Shown here: positions 44,043 through 56,339 of the stretch, piece after piece
How the letters are laid out: each line of letters begins with the position of its first letter
How positions within the stretch are numbered: the first letter of the stretch is position 1
Assembly: GCF_036711975.1 (NCBI RefSeq)
Contig: NC_091966.1
Location: forward strand, 34,665,501 to 34,729,500
Direction: 5' to 3'
Length of the DNA: 64,000 nt
From: Onthophagus taurus
Lineage: Eukaryota > Arthropoda > Insecta > Coleoptera > Scarabaeidae
The notes under the pieces: model-generated
The model's database searches: none
Told to the model about the DNA's origin: nothing
The model's input: the letters and a program-made list of their open reading frames with translations, nothing else
Made by a program: the position numbers and the translations under genes

Positions 44043-45442
44043 CCGGGTGTCCCTCAAAAGTGGCTCACCCCCATATTTTTCTTTATTATTGGTGATATAA
44101 GAAAACCATTTGGAATACATAGTTAGGTCGCTGAAACGGATTATTACATGAAATCATTCTTTTTGTACTTCCGGTTACACCGGATGTGAGTACTAATTTC
44201 GCTATTTTTTTTAATCTATAATTTTTTTTTTCTTCAGTAGGGTAGACAGTATAATTTCACATAACTTTTACTTGAAAAAATATTCACGATCGCTTATAAT
44301 TTTTGAAAAAAAAAATTATTTTCGTTATTTTTTAACGTTTTAGTAGCTTCGGAAAATGTATTACAACTTTTGACGCATAGTAGCTAGGTTAATAGTACAA
44401 ACTACGTTATGTCCCTCTTGATTTGCTATTCCTCGAGCAGTGATCACTGCTATGCTTTAGTTAGTGGTTCCTTTTTAATAATGGTGTAAATTAACAGTTG
44501 TATTAAATTAGTTTTAAAAGAAAAACGCTATCCAACAATTAAATTTAATTCAATTGTAAGTTCAAAAAAACTAATTTTCTAAATTTTCAAAATGCTCCCG
44601 CCTCGATTTTGACATAATTGTATCTTGCGTATTGTCGATCTAACGACTCGACGTTATTCCTGCGGAGATATTTAGGTAATACAATTTCTAACTCGATTTA
44701 TTTTCTAATACCTCACGAGACCTTACTGGTGTATTATACAGCTCATTTTTGATTTTGCCCCATAAAAAGAATCTAAAGGTGTGAGGTCAGGTGATCTGAG
44801 AGGTTTTAACCAAAATAAAGTAAACAATCCAAATTGTAATGTACAATGGGCATTGTAAGTTACTATCAGCTACAGAACATTTAGTGTAAAAGAACAAAAA
44901 ATAAAGAAAAAAATAAAAAATCAAAAATAATTGAATTAAACTTAATTGTTTGATCGCGTTTTTCTTTTAAAACTAATTTAATACAACTGTTAATTTACAC
45001 CATTATTAAAAAAGAACCACTCACTAAAGCATAGCAGTGATCACTGCTCGAGAAATAGCAAATCAAGAGGGACATATCGTAGTTTATACTATTAACCTAG
45101 CTACTATGCGTCAAAAGTTGTAATACATTTTTCGAAGGTACTAAAACGTTATAAAATAAAGAAAATAATTTTTTTTTCAAAAATTATAAGCTGTAGTGAA
45201 AATTTTTTCAAGTAAAAGTTATGTGGAATTATACTATAAACCCAACTGAAGAAAAAAAAATTATAGATTTAAAAAAATAGCGAAATTAGTACTCACATCC
45301 GGTATAACCGGAAGTACAAAAAGAATGATTTCATGTCGTAATAATCCGTTTTAGCGACCTAACTATGCATTCCAAATGGTTTTCTTATATCACCAATAAT
45401 AAAGAAAAATATGGGGGTGAGCCACTTTTGAGGGACACCCGG
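44043..45442. mobile_element. Long-TIR mariner-like element (1400 bp) nested in the pogo element
   Basis: The ends are CCGGGTGTCCCTCAAAAGTG and its complement CACTTTTGAGGGACACCCGG, flanked by TA (44041-44042 and 45443-45444). The arms extend about 500 bp each (to about 44545 and from about 44940) with high identity, including a shared palindromic core GCAGTGATCACTGC. The centre (minus, about 44840-44640) keeps [18 protein letters not shown], the third-catalytic-D region of a mariner-type transposase with a one-base shift. Confidence 0.88.
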
Positions 45443-45449
45443 TATAGTA

Positions 45450-46900
45450 TGAAATCCACCTATAACATATACCCCTTCATTACGTTCTTGCATAAAATAA
45501 CGTTGTAATTCCACTATACATTTCTTTGCTGGATTCTCCATTACGGGAATATGTGGAAAATCATCAATATCGTCATCGTTTTCGTCCACTGAATCTTATT
45601 ATGTCCGTCATAACATGGTAAAACTTCATCTATTCTTAATTGTTTGGTATTTATAACAGACTGTTGTAACGCATTATCATTCTTGTGAATGGCGAAGGTT
45701 TCCGGTACCTCCAAAGCTTTAAAATCGATATTTTGTATGGTGCCAACAGTTGGCGGAAAACTGTATTGTCTGCAGAATTGAAATTTTCGCACTTATCTCT
45801 TTAGCTGTTGAGGAACTTATGAATAGATTTTTATAATTATTATTTTACTAAGTATGTAGTTGACCAGTTTTTCTCAATATGTATAACGCGTTCATGTTTT
45901 TGATTACCCCCATATCCATTGGCTCAAACTTTCTCCAAAGCCAAATTCAAACAATTTCGGCAGTACACGCATTTTTTTGATGTAGTACTCGAGTGACAAA
46001 CCGTCCAATCTTAAGCTCTTCTGTCCAGTTTACATTATTCTAGTAGTATTCCAGTCCAGTGATTAAAACCAGTGCTAGAATCTCACGGGAATTATGAGAA
46101 CCGGCCCTGGAATGCACTAAAGTGCACTCATTCCAGTGACTGGATTGAACGGTCTACTTTTTCATTCCAGCTCGCCCATTCTAGCGCCACCGGAATAGTG
46201 TAGACGACCATTCTATACCACGACCAGTACTGGATTCGTTGAACTGTGAACACGCATTGTTGTTTTTGTAACCCAGTCCAGTACCTTGTTGCGTCCAAAC
46301 TGTGCAATATGCGAATAACAATATGCTCGATAATAAAGGCCGGTTTCGTCAGTATTATAGATATCGTCTGCATAGAAACCTTTAAGAAAAGTTGGAATTA
46401 TATATCGTGTTTCCACTTTTCAGCGCTTTCAGTATCGGCGCTTCCCTTTTCATCGCGACTTTCTTAGATTTGATGTCGTATCTGGAGAAAATTATCCATC
46501 TGTTGTTTTAAATGCGTTGTACTCTAGTTTTTTTCACAATCTCTTTTGATTTCTTTTTTAATATTGCGCCGGTAACATTAACACCTTGTTCACTAACTAC
46601 GAAAAAGCACTTATGAATAAGTTGCGTTGAAACGCTTTTTCAACTTCTAGATCTTTTCCATCATTTTGGATAACCTTATGCAATCTTTCTATCAATCCAT
46701 TTTTCACCTAGATCGCCTTCTTGTTCTTAAAGACGAACTACAGTAAACTTCGGTATACCATCTGCGAGATTACGAAGGCTTGTATTCGCTAGCTGCGTTT
46801 TAATTTTGTCCAACTTCATCAATCGTAATTTTACTGATCAGTCATTTTCAACCACCTTATTCGAAGTGTCAGAGCTACATAAAGACCATAAATATACAAC
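45450..46900 (-). pseudogene. pogo/Tigger (jerky-like) transposase remnant
   Basis: From right to left: TFLKGFYADDIYNTDETGLY then YRAYCYS, equal to the YxxxDIFNADETGLFY first-catalytic-D block. Next come broken frames with TNPVLVVV. About 45790-45540 gives NIDFKALEVPETFAI and DEVLPCYDGHNKIQW. 45589-45443 gives DENDDDIDDFPHIPVMENPA and CIVELQRYFMQE, like the C-terminal tail of Tigger proteins. Stops throughout. Confidence 0.75.
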
Positions 46901-47084
46901 GAACGAGAAAAAAATCGAAAAATCATTTTGACGGATAATTCATCCTGATTAAGTGGAAAGCTGTCCCAATTAAGCGATTAAAATATACATTAATTAGATA
47001 GTTTGGATTCCGTTCTTTGAAATTTGTCACTAATAAGCGGCTGTCCCGATTATCCTGTGTTCCAATTAAGTAGAATTGACTGTA

Positions 47085-48152
47085 CCTATTTATATTGGGA
47101 GAACAGATTAACAAAATTATAGATATTATATTGGGTAAATTATATAGGAGACTGTATATAAGGAATGATAGATATTTGGAATACATTTAAAGATATTAAG
47201 GAAAATAAAGAAACAAGATACTGATTTCATAAAATATAACACGTCAGCTCTTTATTTACCTTCAAAATTTTCATTTTTATAAATACAAAAACTGAAACTT
47301 TGTATTTAAAAAAAAAATATTATATTTTACAAAGCGGGTAGTAAAAAAAATCACAAACTTTTCTGTATGTTACCAAAAAAAATTTCCTTCATTTTGATCA
47401 AAGAAAATATTAGAGGTTACAGAAAAGTAATAAATACATCAATCAAATTACATTCGAAAGTCTCGGTAATAATCGGTTAATTTGTTAATTTTACTTTGTT
47501 TTTTTGTTTTAAGTTTAGTTAGTATTTAAATTTTTTTAACGCGAAATTAAGTTTCGAAGAAAAAAAAATTAAAAACAAAAAAAAGAGAAATCAATAGGCT
47601 AAGAATCGCTAAAGGAAACACATTCATATAATTCTAATCTATCTTTAGTCTTTATAGTGCAACAATTATAATCAATTATAGTAAAATTTGACTAACCTAT
47701 ACCGTACGAGAAAAAAAACCTATCAAATGAAAAAATATGTCATAATTTCACGTATAAATAAATAGATCTTAATACGGGGGGATATTTTGAGTATAATAAA
47801 CTGCATTTTGTATTCTTTTTCTTATTTTTTCATTCCTTTTTTTTGATTTCTACACAGTAAGGAGCGCGATCTTTTAAAGTTTCACTTTTTAAAACGGAAA
47901 CAATCTACATTTTGGTCCATTTATTTTTTAAATCCGCACTCCCACTATAAATATTACTGTCTCACTTACAAAAAAAAGTTAGTTTTTTTGCACAACACAC
48001 CCGTCAATCATATTTTTTGTCATAATTACTTTTCGCACAGTTTCATTTGCACTATAACTTTCATAATATTTTTAATTAATTCTTAATTTCTTTTCAGTAT
48101 ACCTTTTTTTACCATCTTAAATATTTTTTCTTTCATCATAATCTTCTTACAC
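47085..48152 (-). other. 3' UTR of the MEP-1-like gene and intergenic DNA
   Basis: The T/A-rich segment 47250-48152 directly follows the stop codon (minus). A minus-strand AATAAA lies opposite 47251-47256, which would give a 3' UTR of about 0.9 kb. There is no coding frame. Confidence 0.5.
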
Positions 48153-51100
48153 TTAATGATCTACCCCTGATTTACGTCGAGCCAACCGTTCCGACCTACT
48201 TAACTCGTCTAAACAAAAAAAATAAGTATTAATAAAAATAAATTTTAAATAAAAAATTGATAATTTCCAGTACCTACTTTTACTCGTACTTGGCGTTGCA
48301 GTCACACTAATACTATTCTTTTGCGTCACTGTCGCATTTTCCCTATCTTTACTTGACCCAGCCGAAGAACTTTTCGGCAACTGCGGGATAATCGTTATTT
48401 CATCGTTGATCTTCAAGGGTTTTAACAATGAGTCATTGTTCTTACTCGAAGAACTGGAATTGTTCGTTTGTGGCGATGAAGACGACGATGAAGGCCCTTT
48501 TTTATCAATCACCCGTTTCGCGACAACGCTATGCGCCGAATATACATGATTTTCAAATTGTTTATACATTCCAAACGTCGCTGTACATACTGTACATTTA
48601 TATGATAAATGGGCCGGTTTTAATGTCATGTTATGGTCTCTTGCTACGTGATTTAATAATTTCCATTGATACACCTTTAAAAAAAAGAAATGGATGTAAA
48701 AAAAACAATTAAAAATTAATGTAATAATTAAATAAGAAGAGTTTAATCAGTTGGTAGTGCATGAAGAAAAATATAATCAAAGATATATTTTCATAAAAAC
48801 GGTGATTTGTTTTCATCATTAAAAAAACTCTTTCATAAACTGAAATAGAATAAAGATTAGTTATTAAGTAAAAGACAGTCTCTGTTAAATACTAAACATT
48901 GAAACTGAACCATTAAAAAAAGACATTACAGGTGCAAGAAAATACATGAAAGATTTAAAACAAAGTAAAAAATTGGATAGAGCTGAAAGATTGAAATGAG
49001 ACGTACAGTATAACATAAGGAATAAAAATAAAGTGGCAATAATTACGAAATCAAAACAAGAATGGTTTAGGGGATGGAGGAGAAATGGTTAGAAATTGTT
49101 AACAAGATTTAACAATATGGCCTAGAAGACGAGAAGGATTTCAAGAGAGCACGAAAAAGCCGTTCTATAAAAGAACCTTGAAAATTAGATGAAAGGATTT
49201 ATGAAATCTTGGGGAAGCCACGTCATATGATAGTGATTATTGAGAGATGTCCCAGAACGTTTAAAAACATCCGGGTTGTTGTTGAGAGATGTCAGTGACA
49301 ATATTGGGGGGTGTCAGAGATGATATTGAAGAATGTTTGGAACTTTGAGGTTGATGTACCCTAAGGACGATATTTAGAGATGTTAGAGACGAATTTGAAG
49401 GTTGTCAGAAACATTGTTTTGAGTCTTTATTACAGTGGCAGGGATAATTATTAAGAAATTCCCCGAATGATGTTGAGGGATGTTCGAGGCTATGCAAAGT
49501 TATATTTAAGATAATATTTAATGTTGTTACAGACATTATTGAGGAATGATATTAACAGATATTTCGGAACGTTGAGAATTGCTTGGGATAACGATGTCAA
49601 AGACGAAATCTCTAGCATGATGGTGTTGAGAGACTAAGTTGAAAGATATCAGAGCCAATACTTAGGCATGTTTGAGGAGATTTTGAAAACTGTGAGATAA
49701 TATTTGAAACAATATTAAAAAGTATCAAGGATAATTACAAAAAAAGTGCTCAGTTCTGTGATATTCTTAACAGTGTGAGGAGTGCTATACTAATTTACAT
49801 TCAGGAAGCTGTTGAAAGAGACTATTAAGATAGATAACATTTAGAAATGTTCCGGAACGCTGAGAAGTGCTTAAAATGATATTGAGGGATGATGTTGAGA
49901 GTTTTCGAAGAATACCAAGGAAAATTCTCGGCGACATCGATTAACGTTAAACACGACATTGATTGAGTGTTGTAGGCAGAGATGATTAATCATATTTTCT
50001 CAAAAATTATCTTACAATTAGATTTTTAAATATTCATTGCTGTAATAAATATGCTGTGTAATAACAAAAATATTATTTCGCGCAGTGATTATATAATAAA
50101 TGATTCATTTAAAAGTAAATAGATAAAAGTTAAATGTCACATTAGATACATTTAATTTTGTAAATGGATATTTTGGGAACTTAATAAAATATGATTTCAT
50201 TAATTCATGTTAGTGGCATTCCTACCATTAATAAACTTATCGAATCAGTTGGATTACTGTAGAAGAATGGAGGACGATGAAATGGCGCCTAATTTAATTT
50301 ACATACTTTATGCAATACTTTAACAAAATAAGAAATGAGTATTAACTAAGAATTAAAAGTGGGTCTAATAATCAATATCATTAAAACAGACTGAAAGTGA
50401 TATAAATATTTCAAGAGGAAACGTGTTTCAAGAATATAGGATTATTATTTTACTAGAAACAAACAAATAATGAAAAAAGAGATCTTCTAATAAAGAAAAA
50501 AAAATTTATGGGCAACTTTTCAAATCAGCTGTCGATATTAAAGTTTTCTGAATTATCATAATGGCTTTATAAAAATCCTTAGAAATCATTCAGTGTGAAC
50601 CTGTAATAAAGTAAACTCAAGTGTTGTGTCTTAACTTTTGTAGTTTTTTTCTTTTTTAACATTTTCAATTTATAAAAATCACTGTAAATTGCAAATACTT
50701 TTTCAAAATTGTTTCTTCTCTTTAACGATGAAATGATTCACTTCATCGTTTTCCCAGATTTTTTTTCAATTATAAAGATTTGGCGATATTCAATTTGCCT
50801 CAAAGGTGAACTAATCATAACAATGCAGACAATTCCTCTTCAACATTAAGCGTACAGGTCGTTATTGATGAGGTTGTGATACTGGGACTTAGATGCTGAC
50901 ACATTCAACACTTTTCGTGCAATTAGCGAGGTAATTCAAAACAAATTCGTTAGTTCAAGTTGCAGTGTTTTTATCACTTCGCCGAATTCACCGAAAGTTC
51001 CCTAGAGTTAAGCGTAGGAAGTACAATATTATCGATTAAAAGCTTGTAGAAAATGAAATAACGATGTTTTCAACAGTCGCGTAGAATTAAATACAAGCGA

Positions 51101-54100
51101 GTGTATCAAACACACGTATTAAGCGTGACGTAAATAGAGTGGGTTTAAATAAAAGGTTGTCACCTACACTTAACACGACTATTGTGGTGACGCAATGAAC
51201 CGCCATACGAGGAAATTATTAAATGTAGTCGTAATTCAATCAAAAACATTAATCATCAATATCAATATTAACATTAATAAAAAAAATATGAGTCGTTGAA
51301 ACAGTGTGTTAATAGATATGTCAAATATTACAAAAATTGGTATGTTCATATATGACACTAACACAATATATTCTTTCAATCGTTTCTTGTTTTTATTAAA
51401 ATTAACATTTATTACCAATCTATAGAGAAAAACAATCTTTGTTTGGTGTCTCATTTACTTCTTCTCTTAGTATTTGCGTCAATTGAATTTCACAACTTCC
51501 CATGGATCCTCTTACTATATACAGGGTGTAATATAAATAGTTATACCATGGTAATACAAACAATTTTTGTTTATAAACGAATGAGGGTTAATATTTGTTA
51601 AAAATCACTTTGAGAAGAGTCCGCCCAAAGGAAGAGATGTACCAATTAGGATTTTGAAGCATCTAATCATTAGGATATTGTATGTGCCAATGTCTAAGGT
51701 ATCCAAAAAAGCTACTGTTTAGTTTTCAACATTCTGGCTTTTTGTATTCATCATTAGATATAACATCTGGTGCTCAATTGATAACAACAGTACAACTCGA
51801 TTTTTCTTTGGAATGTCAAATTGTTATTACAACCGAAATTAGTAGACTTCGCTTATCATTTTTGACTTGGTAACATATCTTTTAGAAACAATCTCTTATT
51901 CTCTCAATTCCAGTGTTAGTTCCTTTATCAATTCCTCTGCTAAACCATTATATCTAAAGAAGTTATGAAACTATGTTTCGTCCAGTAGTGGATGTTGAAC
52001 TATTTTAAATTTGGGTAGTATTATAGTATTACAAATCCAACGACTTTTATGTAGATGTTCTCCATTATTATATAATGGATATATTTTCCTGTCTTCCATT
52101 ATTTCGTAATCTCTCTCTCCTCTCCAATGTTATTTCTGCATGTCATCTCTTTACTTCTCGTCCTCACAGGACGACACAAAACTTAATAGAGGCACTAATA
52201 TCAATTATCAACATTAAAAAGAGACAAACATAATAGTCATTCTATTTATAGTTATATTGCTACACTTGTAATTGATGTAAACAATAAATGTTAAAAGATT
52301 CAGATCCAAAGATTCTGTAAAAAAACTGAATGTGTAGTGATTGAGAAAAAATAGTACAAATAGTTTCAGTTACGACGAAAAATACAAGCGATTGTCTCAA
52401 GTAATGATTTAAGAAAAAATATTTTCCAACATAAAAAATTCCCTAAGTAATTGATGAAGAAGAAACATCCTTCAAACTTTTCTCCAAGATACACTCCTGC
52501 ACATTTGTGCATACTAAACAAGGAACTGTTCCACCACACATAACTTCTTAAAGCAAAGTTGCATAAGCAAAAATGCGAGTTTTCAAGAAATGCAATGTAG
52601 CCTTAAATATATTTTAGGGATCTTTTGCGTAAAAAATAATAAATTTAAAGAATAATTTAATGCAAAACATTATAACCAAGATTATAACCTAATTATAAGT
52701 ATTAATTTTTAACTTACTCTTCCACAAACAGGACACCGTCCAGAATCTTTACTTTTATTAGCAGCTTCTTGCATACTCGATGTAACCAAACCGTGGGAAC
52801 CCAACAAGTGTCTTTCGAGCCCTTGATCGGTAAAGAATCGAAATTGGCACTTTTGGCAGTTTAACGGCGGCCGATTGTATATCATTTTCGGATGAATTTT
52901 CACCTTGTGTATCCATTGCATATGATTGCGAAGTTGTTCTAAATCTTTAATGTATCCGTCACAAATTTCGCAGATAACGAACGAATTCTTGGAATTTAAA
53001 TCTCCCGGTTTCGAACCGGAAGCTGTAGATGGTGTTCCTCCCGTGGTTCTTGGTAAAGGTGTTATTGAAATACTTGGTTGGTGGACTGGTTTTGATTTGT
53101 TCTGGGCACTCTATAATTTTTTTTTAATTAATAAATTATTTATATTTATTAGATTAATGTTTTAACATGCAACAAAATTAGGATATGTTTATTTTACGTT
53201 TATTAGATTACATTGTTTTATAAGTGATAAAAAATCAAATAAATTAGTCGATTTTTTTTTTTAAATAAACATGCGATAAACCTATGACTCAAGAGTTAAT
53301 TAGATTGCTTAACCTAAAAAAAATTTACATGTAAAATGATTTTAAAAAGTAAGATTTGGCATGATCTTCACTCTTTGAGTCATTGGTGAAACACCAAAGC
53401 GTAAGTTATACACCATCGGCACCAAAAATATTTGTATCTTTCTCTTTTAATTTTCAGGTTCGTACCTGAATGGTCAATGAACCGGTAGAGGATAAGTTTG
53501 GTAGCAGTGTCATTGGACTAGTGCCTATCCTACTGCCCATGTCTTGGCCACCAACCACCTGACACACATTCATTTAATAAATTGATCATATCAAAAAAAA
53601 TGTTCTTATTTTAAGAATTTTTTTCTGATCTTAAAAATAATAAAATTGTTTTCCTTACCTGATAAAGTGGATTACCACCCACTTGATACGTAGTAGGTAA
53701 TAAAACGGAACCACCAGCCATTGGTGTTTTATACATCAAACTAGAAGAAGACCTCATAACCGGTTGCTGTTTAACTGAATTTAAAGCAGGTCTCCCTCGA
53801 CCACGATTCAAAGCGGATTGCGCGTTTTGCATTTTTTGCATGAGTTGGAATTGAGGTGCTTTTGTCATTGCTTGATACATTGCGGCAGTGGTACTGAGGG
53901 TGGCCTGTTTCATTCTAGGCACTCGTGGTATTTTAGCGGGTGGTTCCCAATCAATGGGAGGTTCCATATTACGTTCCGGTTTAAATTTACGTGCACAAGC
54001 AACTAAATGTCGGGATAATTTTCCTTTTTGATTATCTTCAAACGGACAACTTGGACATTGATGGAACGCGGGGGCCCTTTCCAACCGACCGCGAACATTG

Positions 54101-56325
54101 TGCTCAGCTTCCATGTGGAATAAAATATCGTGGGGACTACGTACTTCGTACGTACAAAAATTGCATTTATAAACAAAATTTTTCATGTGGGGTGTTTCTA
54201 AATGAAGACCCATCGCTAAGGAGGATTCTGTTTTAAAACTGCAATATTCACATTTTTTAATTTTCATATGATAAGGCTCGTTGTTTTCTTTTGTATATTC
54301 AAGGTTTTTGATTAATGATGTAATGGTTTTGTTGGTTTCGATATTTTTGCCTCCTTCGCGTTCGCGTTTACGTTTTTGTTGGCGCAATAAGTCGCTTTGA
54401 ACGAATTCTTGTACTAAATTATGACCGATATCCATAAAGAATTTTCCGAGTGCGCTATCAAAATATGAAGGTGTTTTTTTAGCCGCCGCCGGTTCATCTA
54501 AATCAATAACTTTCTTAACATCATTTTCCTCTTTTTTCATATTATCTAATTTCTTTTCCACGTCTTCTTCTTCTTCCGAAGCTTCTTCATCATCTTCTTC
54601 TTGTTTCATTTTTTCTCGCATTTCTATGATTTCCTTTTTTAATTTTTCAACACATTCTTTGAGATCTTTCACGGGCGGTTTTTCGTATACATACGGAACT
54701 ATAAATGACGGGGCTTCAACGACAAACATGTCATCTGTTAGCGAAGGTAATATGGCAGGTGTTGTTGAAGAACTACCACCACTAAGTGACGTTAATGTAG
54801 TTGATGAATTTATTTGTGTATTTGATTTAATTTGGGTATTTAATGGGATTGGAGTAATTGTTGCTCGCATATTTGCGGGATAAACACCTTGTGCGGGAAG
54901 TGCCATGGGTAAAAGGGGATTAAAAGATGTGGACTTTTGGTTAATTGGGATGGGACCACGACCTGATAAAATCGAATTAGTATCGATAATAACGAGAGTA
55001 GGTTCTTTTTTACCACTATTATTTAACGTTGATTTCGAAGCAATTTCCGCTAATCGTTTCGTATCTTTAACAACAATGGTAGACGAGCTTGAAGAAGAAG
55101 AAACTTGTTTTTTTACTTTTACATCGTTAAGCGGATCGGAAACGGCCAGAGGATCATCTGGAGGTACTTCTTCAACATCAGATTCTTCATCTGTACTCTC
55201 TTGATTATCAATGTAACTTCGCCTCGACTTTCGACTTAAATTCCTCGCACTTCTTCGCGGGGAACCAATAACAATTGTTGTTTTAGTCGTTTTCTTCTTC
55301 GGTGACGAATCTATCTCAATAATATCATCATCGTCATCCACATTATGAGGCCCTTCAGATAACGCTGGGCTATGAGACTTTCCATTTTCCTTAGGCAAAC
55401 TACTATCAAGAATTTCAACGACATCACCATCTCCAGAATCATTTAAAACTTCTTTTTTACCAGACTTTGGTGACAATTTGTCATTGTCAATATTTCCTTT
55501 ATCTTCATCATTTTCCTCAGATATTATATGAACATCATCATGATCATCCCTTTCCATGTCTTCATCTTCATCCTCCTCATCATCTTCTTCTTCATCATCG
55601 GTATTGTCGACTGAATGAATTTCACCTTTTTCATTTTTACCGTTCGATTGAGATGAAAGTGGAGGATTATTTTCTGGAGTTTCTATATTTACTACTTCTT
55701 CAATTTCTTCAATTTCTGTTTCTTCCATTTCCGCTTCTTCAATTTCTTCCTCTTCGCCATCTTCTTCTTCTTCGTCATCTTCAATTTCTACACTGTTATT
55801 ATCAAGTTGACCATCAACTTCTTCACCATCAACATCGTCCTCATTATCCACTTCCATCGTCTCTTCCTCGTTCTCCACTTCACCTTTTTCCGATGATTTG
55901 CTACTTGTGACTTCTCCATTTAAAATTATACCATCTAGAAAACAGAAAAGGAATAGGATTTTTTTTATTAAGTTCTTATTATAAGGCGTTTATAAATGGT
56001 TCAAGAAAATAACAAATATATTTATGATACATAACATGTTTTGATGGAGTTATAAGAAGTTAATTACATAAAGAATTCCAACCTGACATAACATTTTCAG
56101 GTTATATAGGTTAAAACATTTAATCTGGAAAATAATAATCTTTAAAAATTAAATAATCTGGACTAATAAAGCTTGAAAAAGTTATGGATGTAATAATATT
56201 TTGATAGTTCTAATGCTAAAACAAGGATTTATGGATAGAAGTAAATAAAAGAAAAATGTACCTTTTGCAGTTTCCTCCTTAGAATGTATGTCGTCAACTT
56301 CTCCCATGTCAATCACAGCTGCCAT
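48153..56325 (-). CDS. MEP-1: MEP-1-like C2H2 zinc-finger protein, complete coding sequence, six exons
   Basis: Exons 56262-56325, 53659-55934, 53466-53558, 52718-53110, 48278-48674 and 48153-48208 join in phase into 1092 residues. The start [13 protein letters not shown] lies in a small exon opening at 56339. Residues 40-170 are extremely acidic ([19 protein letters not shown]), followed by Ser/Pro-rich linkers and [17 protein letters not shown] conserved block, [20 protein letters not shown] then [19 protein letters not shown], is diagnostic of insect MEP-1. Seven C2H2 fingers follow: CEYCSF, CNFCTY and CPSCPF (about residues 583-670), CEICDG, CQKCQF, CPVCGR and CTVCTA (about 850-975). MEP-1 partners the Mi-2 remodeller in the MEC repressor complex and acts in nuclear SUMO-dependent silencing. 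Some 5' UTR exons must lie upstream, possibly across the 6.9-kb interval to 63240. Confidence 0.92.
48675..52717 (-). other. Intron 4 of the MEP-1-like gene
   Basis: A 4.0-kb intron in phase 0. It holds the degenerate repeat 49190-49990. A transposon end (atatacagggtgtaat) lies at about 51517-51534. I see no exon in 50000-52700. Confidence 0.7.
49190..49990 (+). repeat. Degenerate G/A/T-rich minisatellite
   Basis: Variants of GATATTGAGAGATGTCAGAG recur every 20-45 bases (for example at about 49240, 49280, 49315, 49465, 49870). The plus strand is markedly C-poor. The units have diverged so far that no fixed period can be given. Confidence 0.55.
53466..53558 (-). CDS. MEP-1: MEP-1-like gene, exon 3 (31 codons)
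   Basis: The acceptor tgtgtgtcag and a GTACGA donor enclose 93 bases: [20 protein letters not shown] then [11 protein letters not shown]. Phase 0 on both sides, so it can be included or skipped without a frameshift, a possible cassette exon between the central finger block and the exon with fingers 4 and 5. Confidence 0.8.
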
Positions 56326-56339
56326 AGCAAAGGTGAATC

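Larger units (their letters stand above)
43749..47082. mobile_element. pogo/Tigger-type transposon with nested insertion
   Basis: The ends CAGTCGTTTCTGCTTATTTGG and its partner (complement of ccaattaagtagaattgactg) form TIRs of about 22 bp with TA on each side (43747-43748 and 47083-47084). Such CAGT... TIRs and a TA duplication are typical of pogo/Tigger. Transposase remnants are on the minus strand at 45450-46900. The 1400-bp long-TIR element 44043-45442 is inserted near its left end. Confidence 0.82.

Noticed and set aside
51700-52130. Minus-strand frame resembling a Harbinger transposase front ([14 protein letters not shown])
   Set aside because: Only one short block is similar and no catalytic motifs follow; evidence too weak.
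55467-55910. 147-codon open frame on the plus strand
   Set aside because: It is the antisense of the acidic repeat-like coding stretch of MEP-1; Leu/His/Pro composition is an artefact of GAA/GAT codons read backwards.
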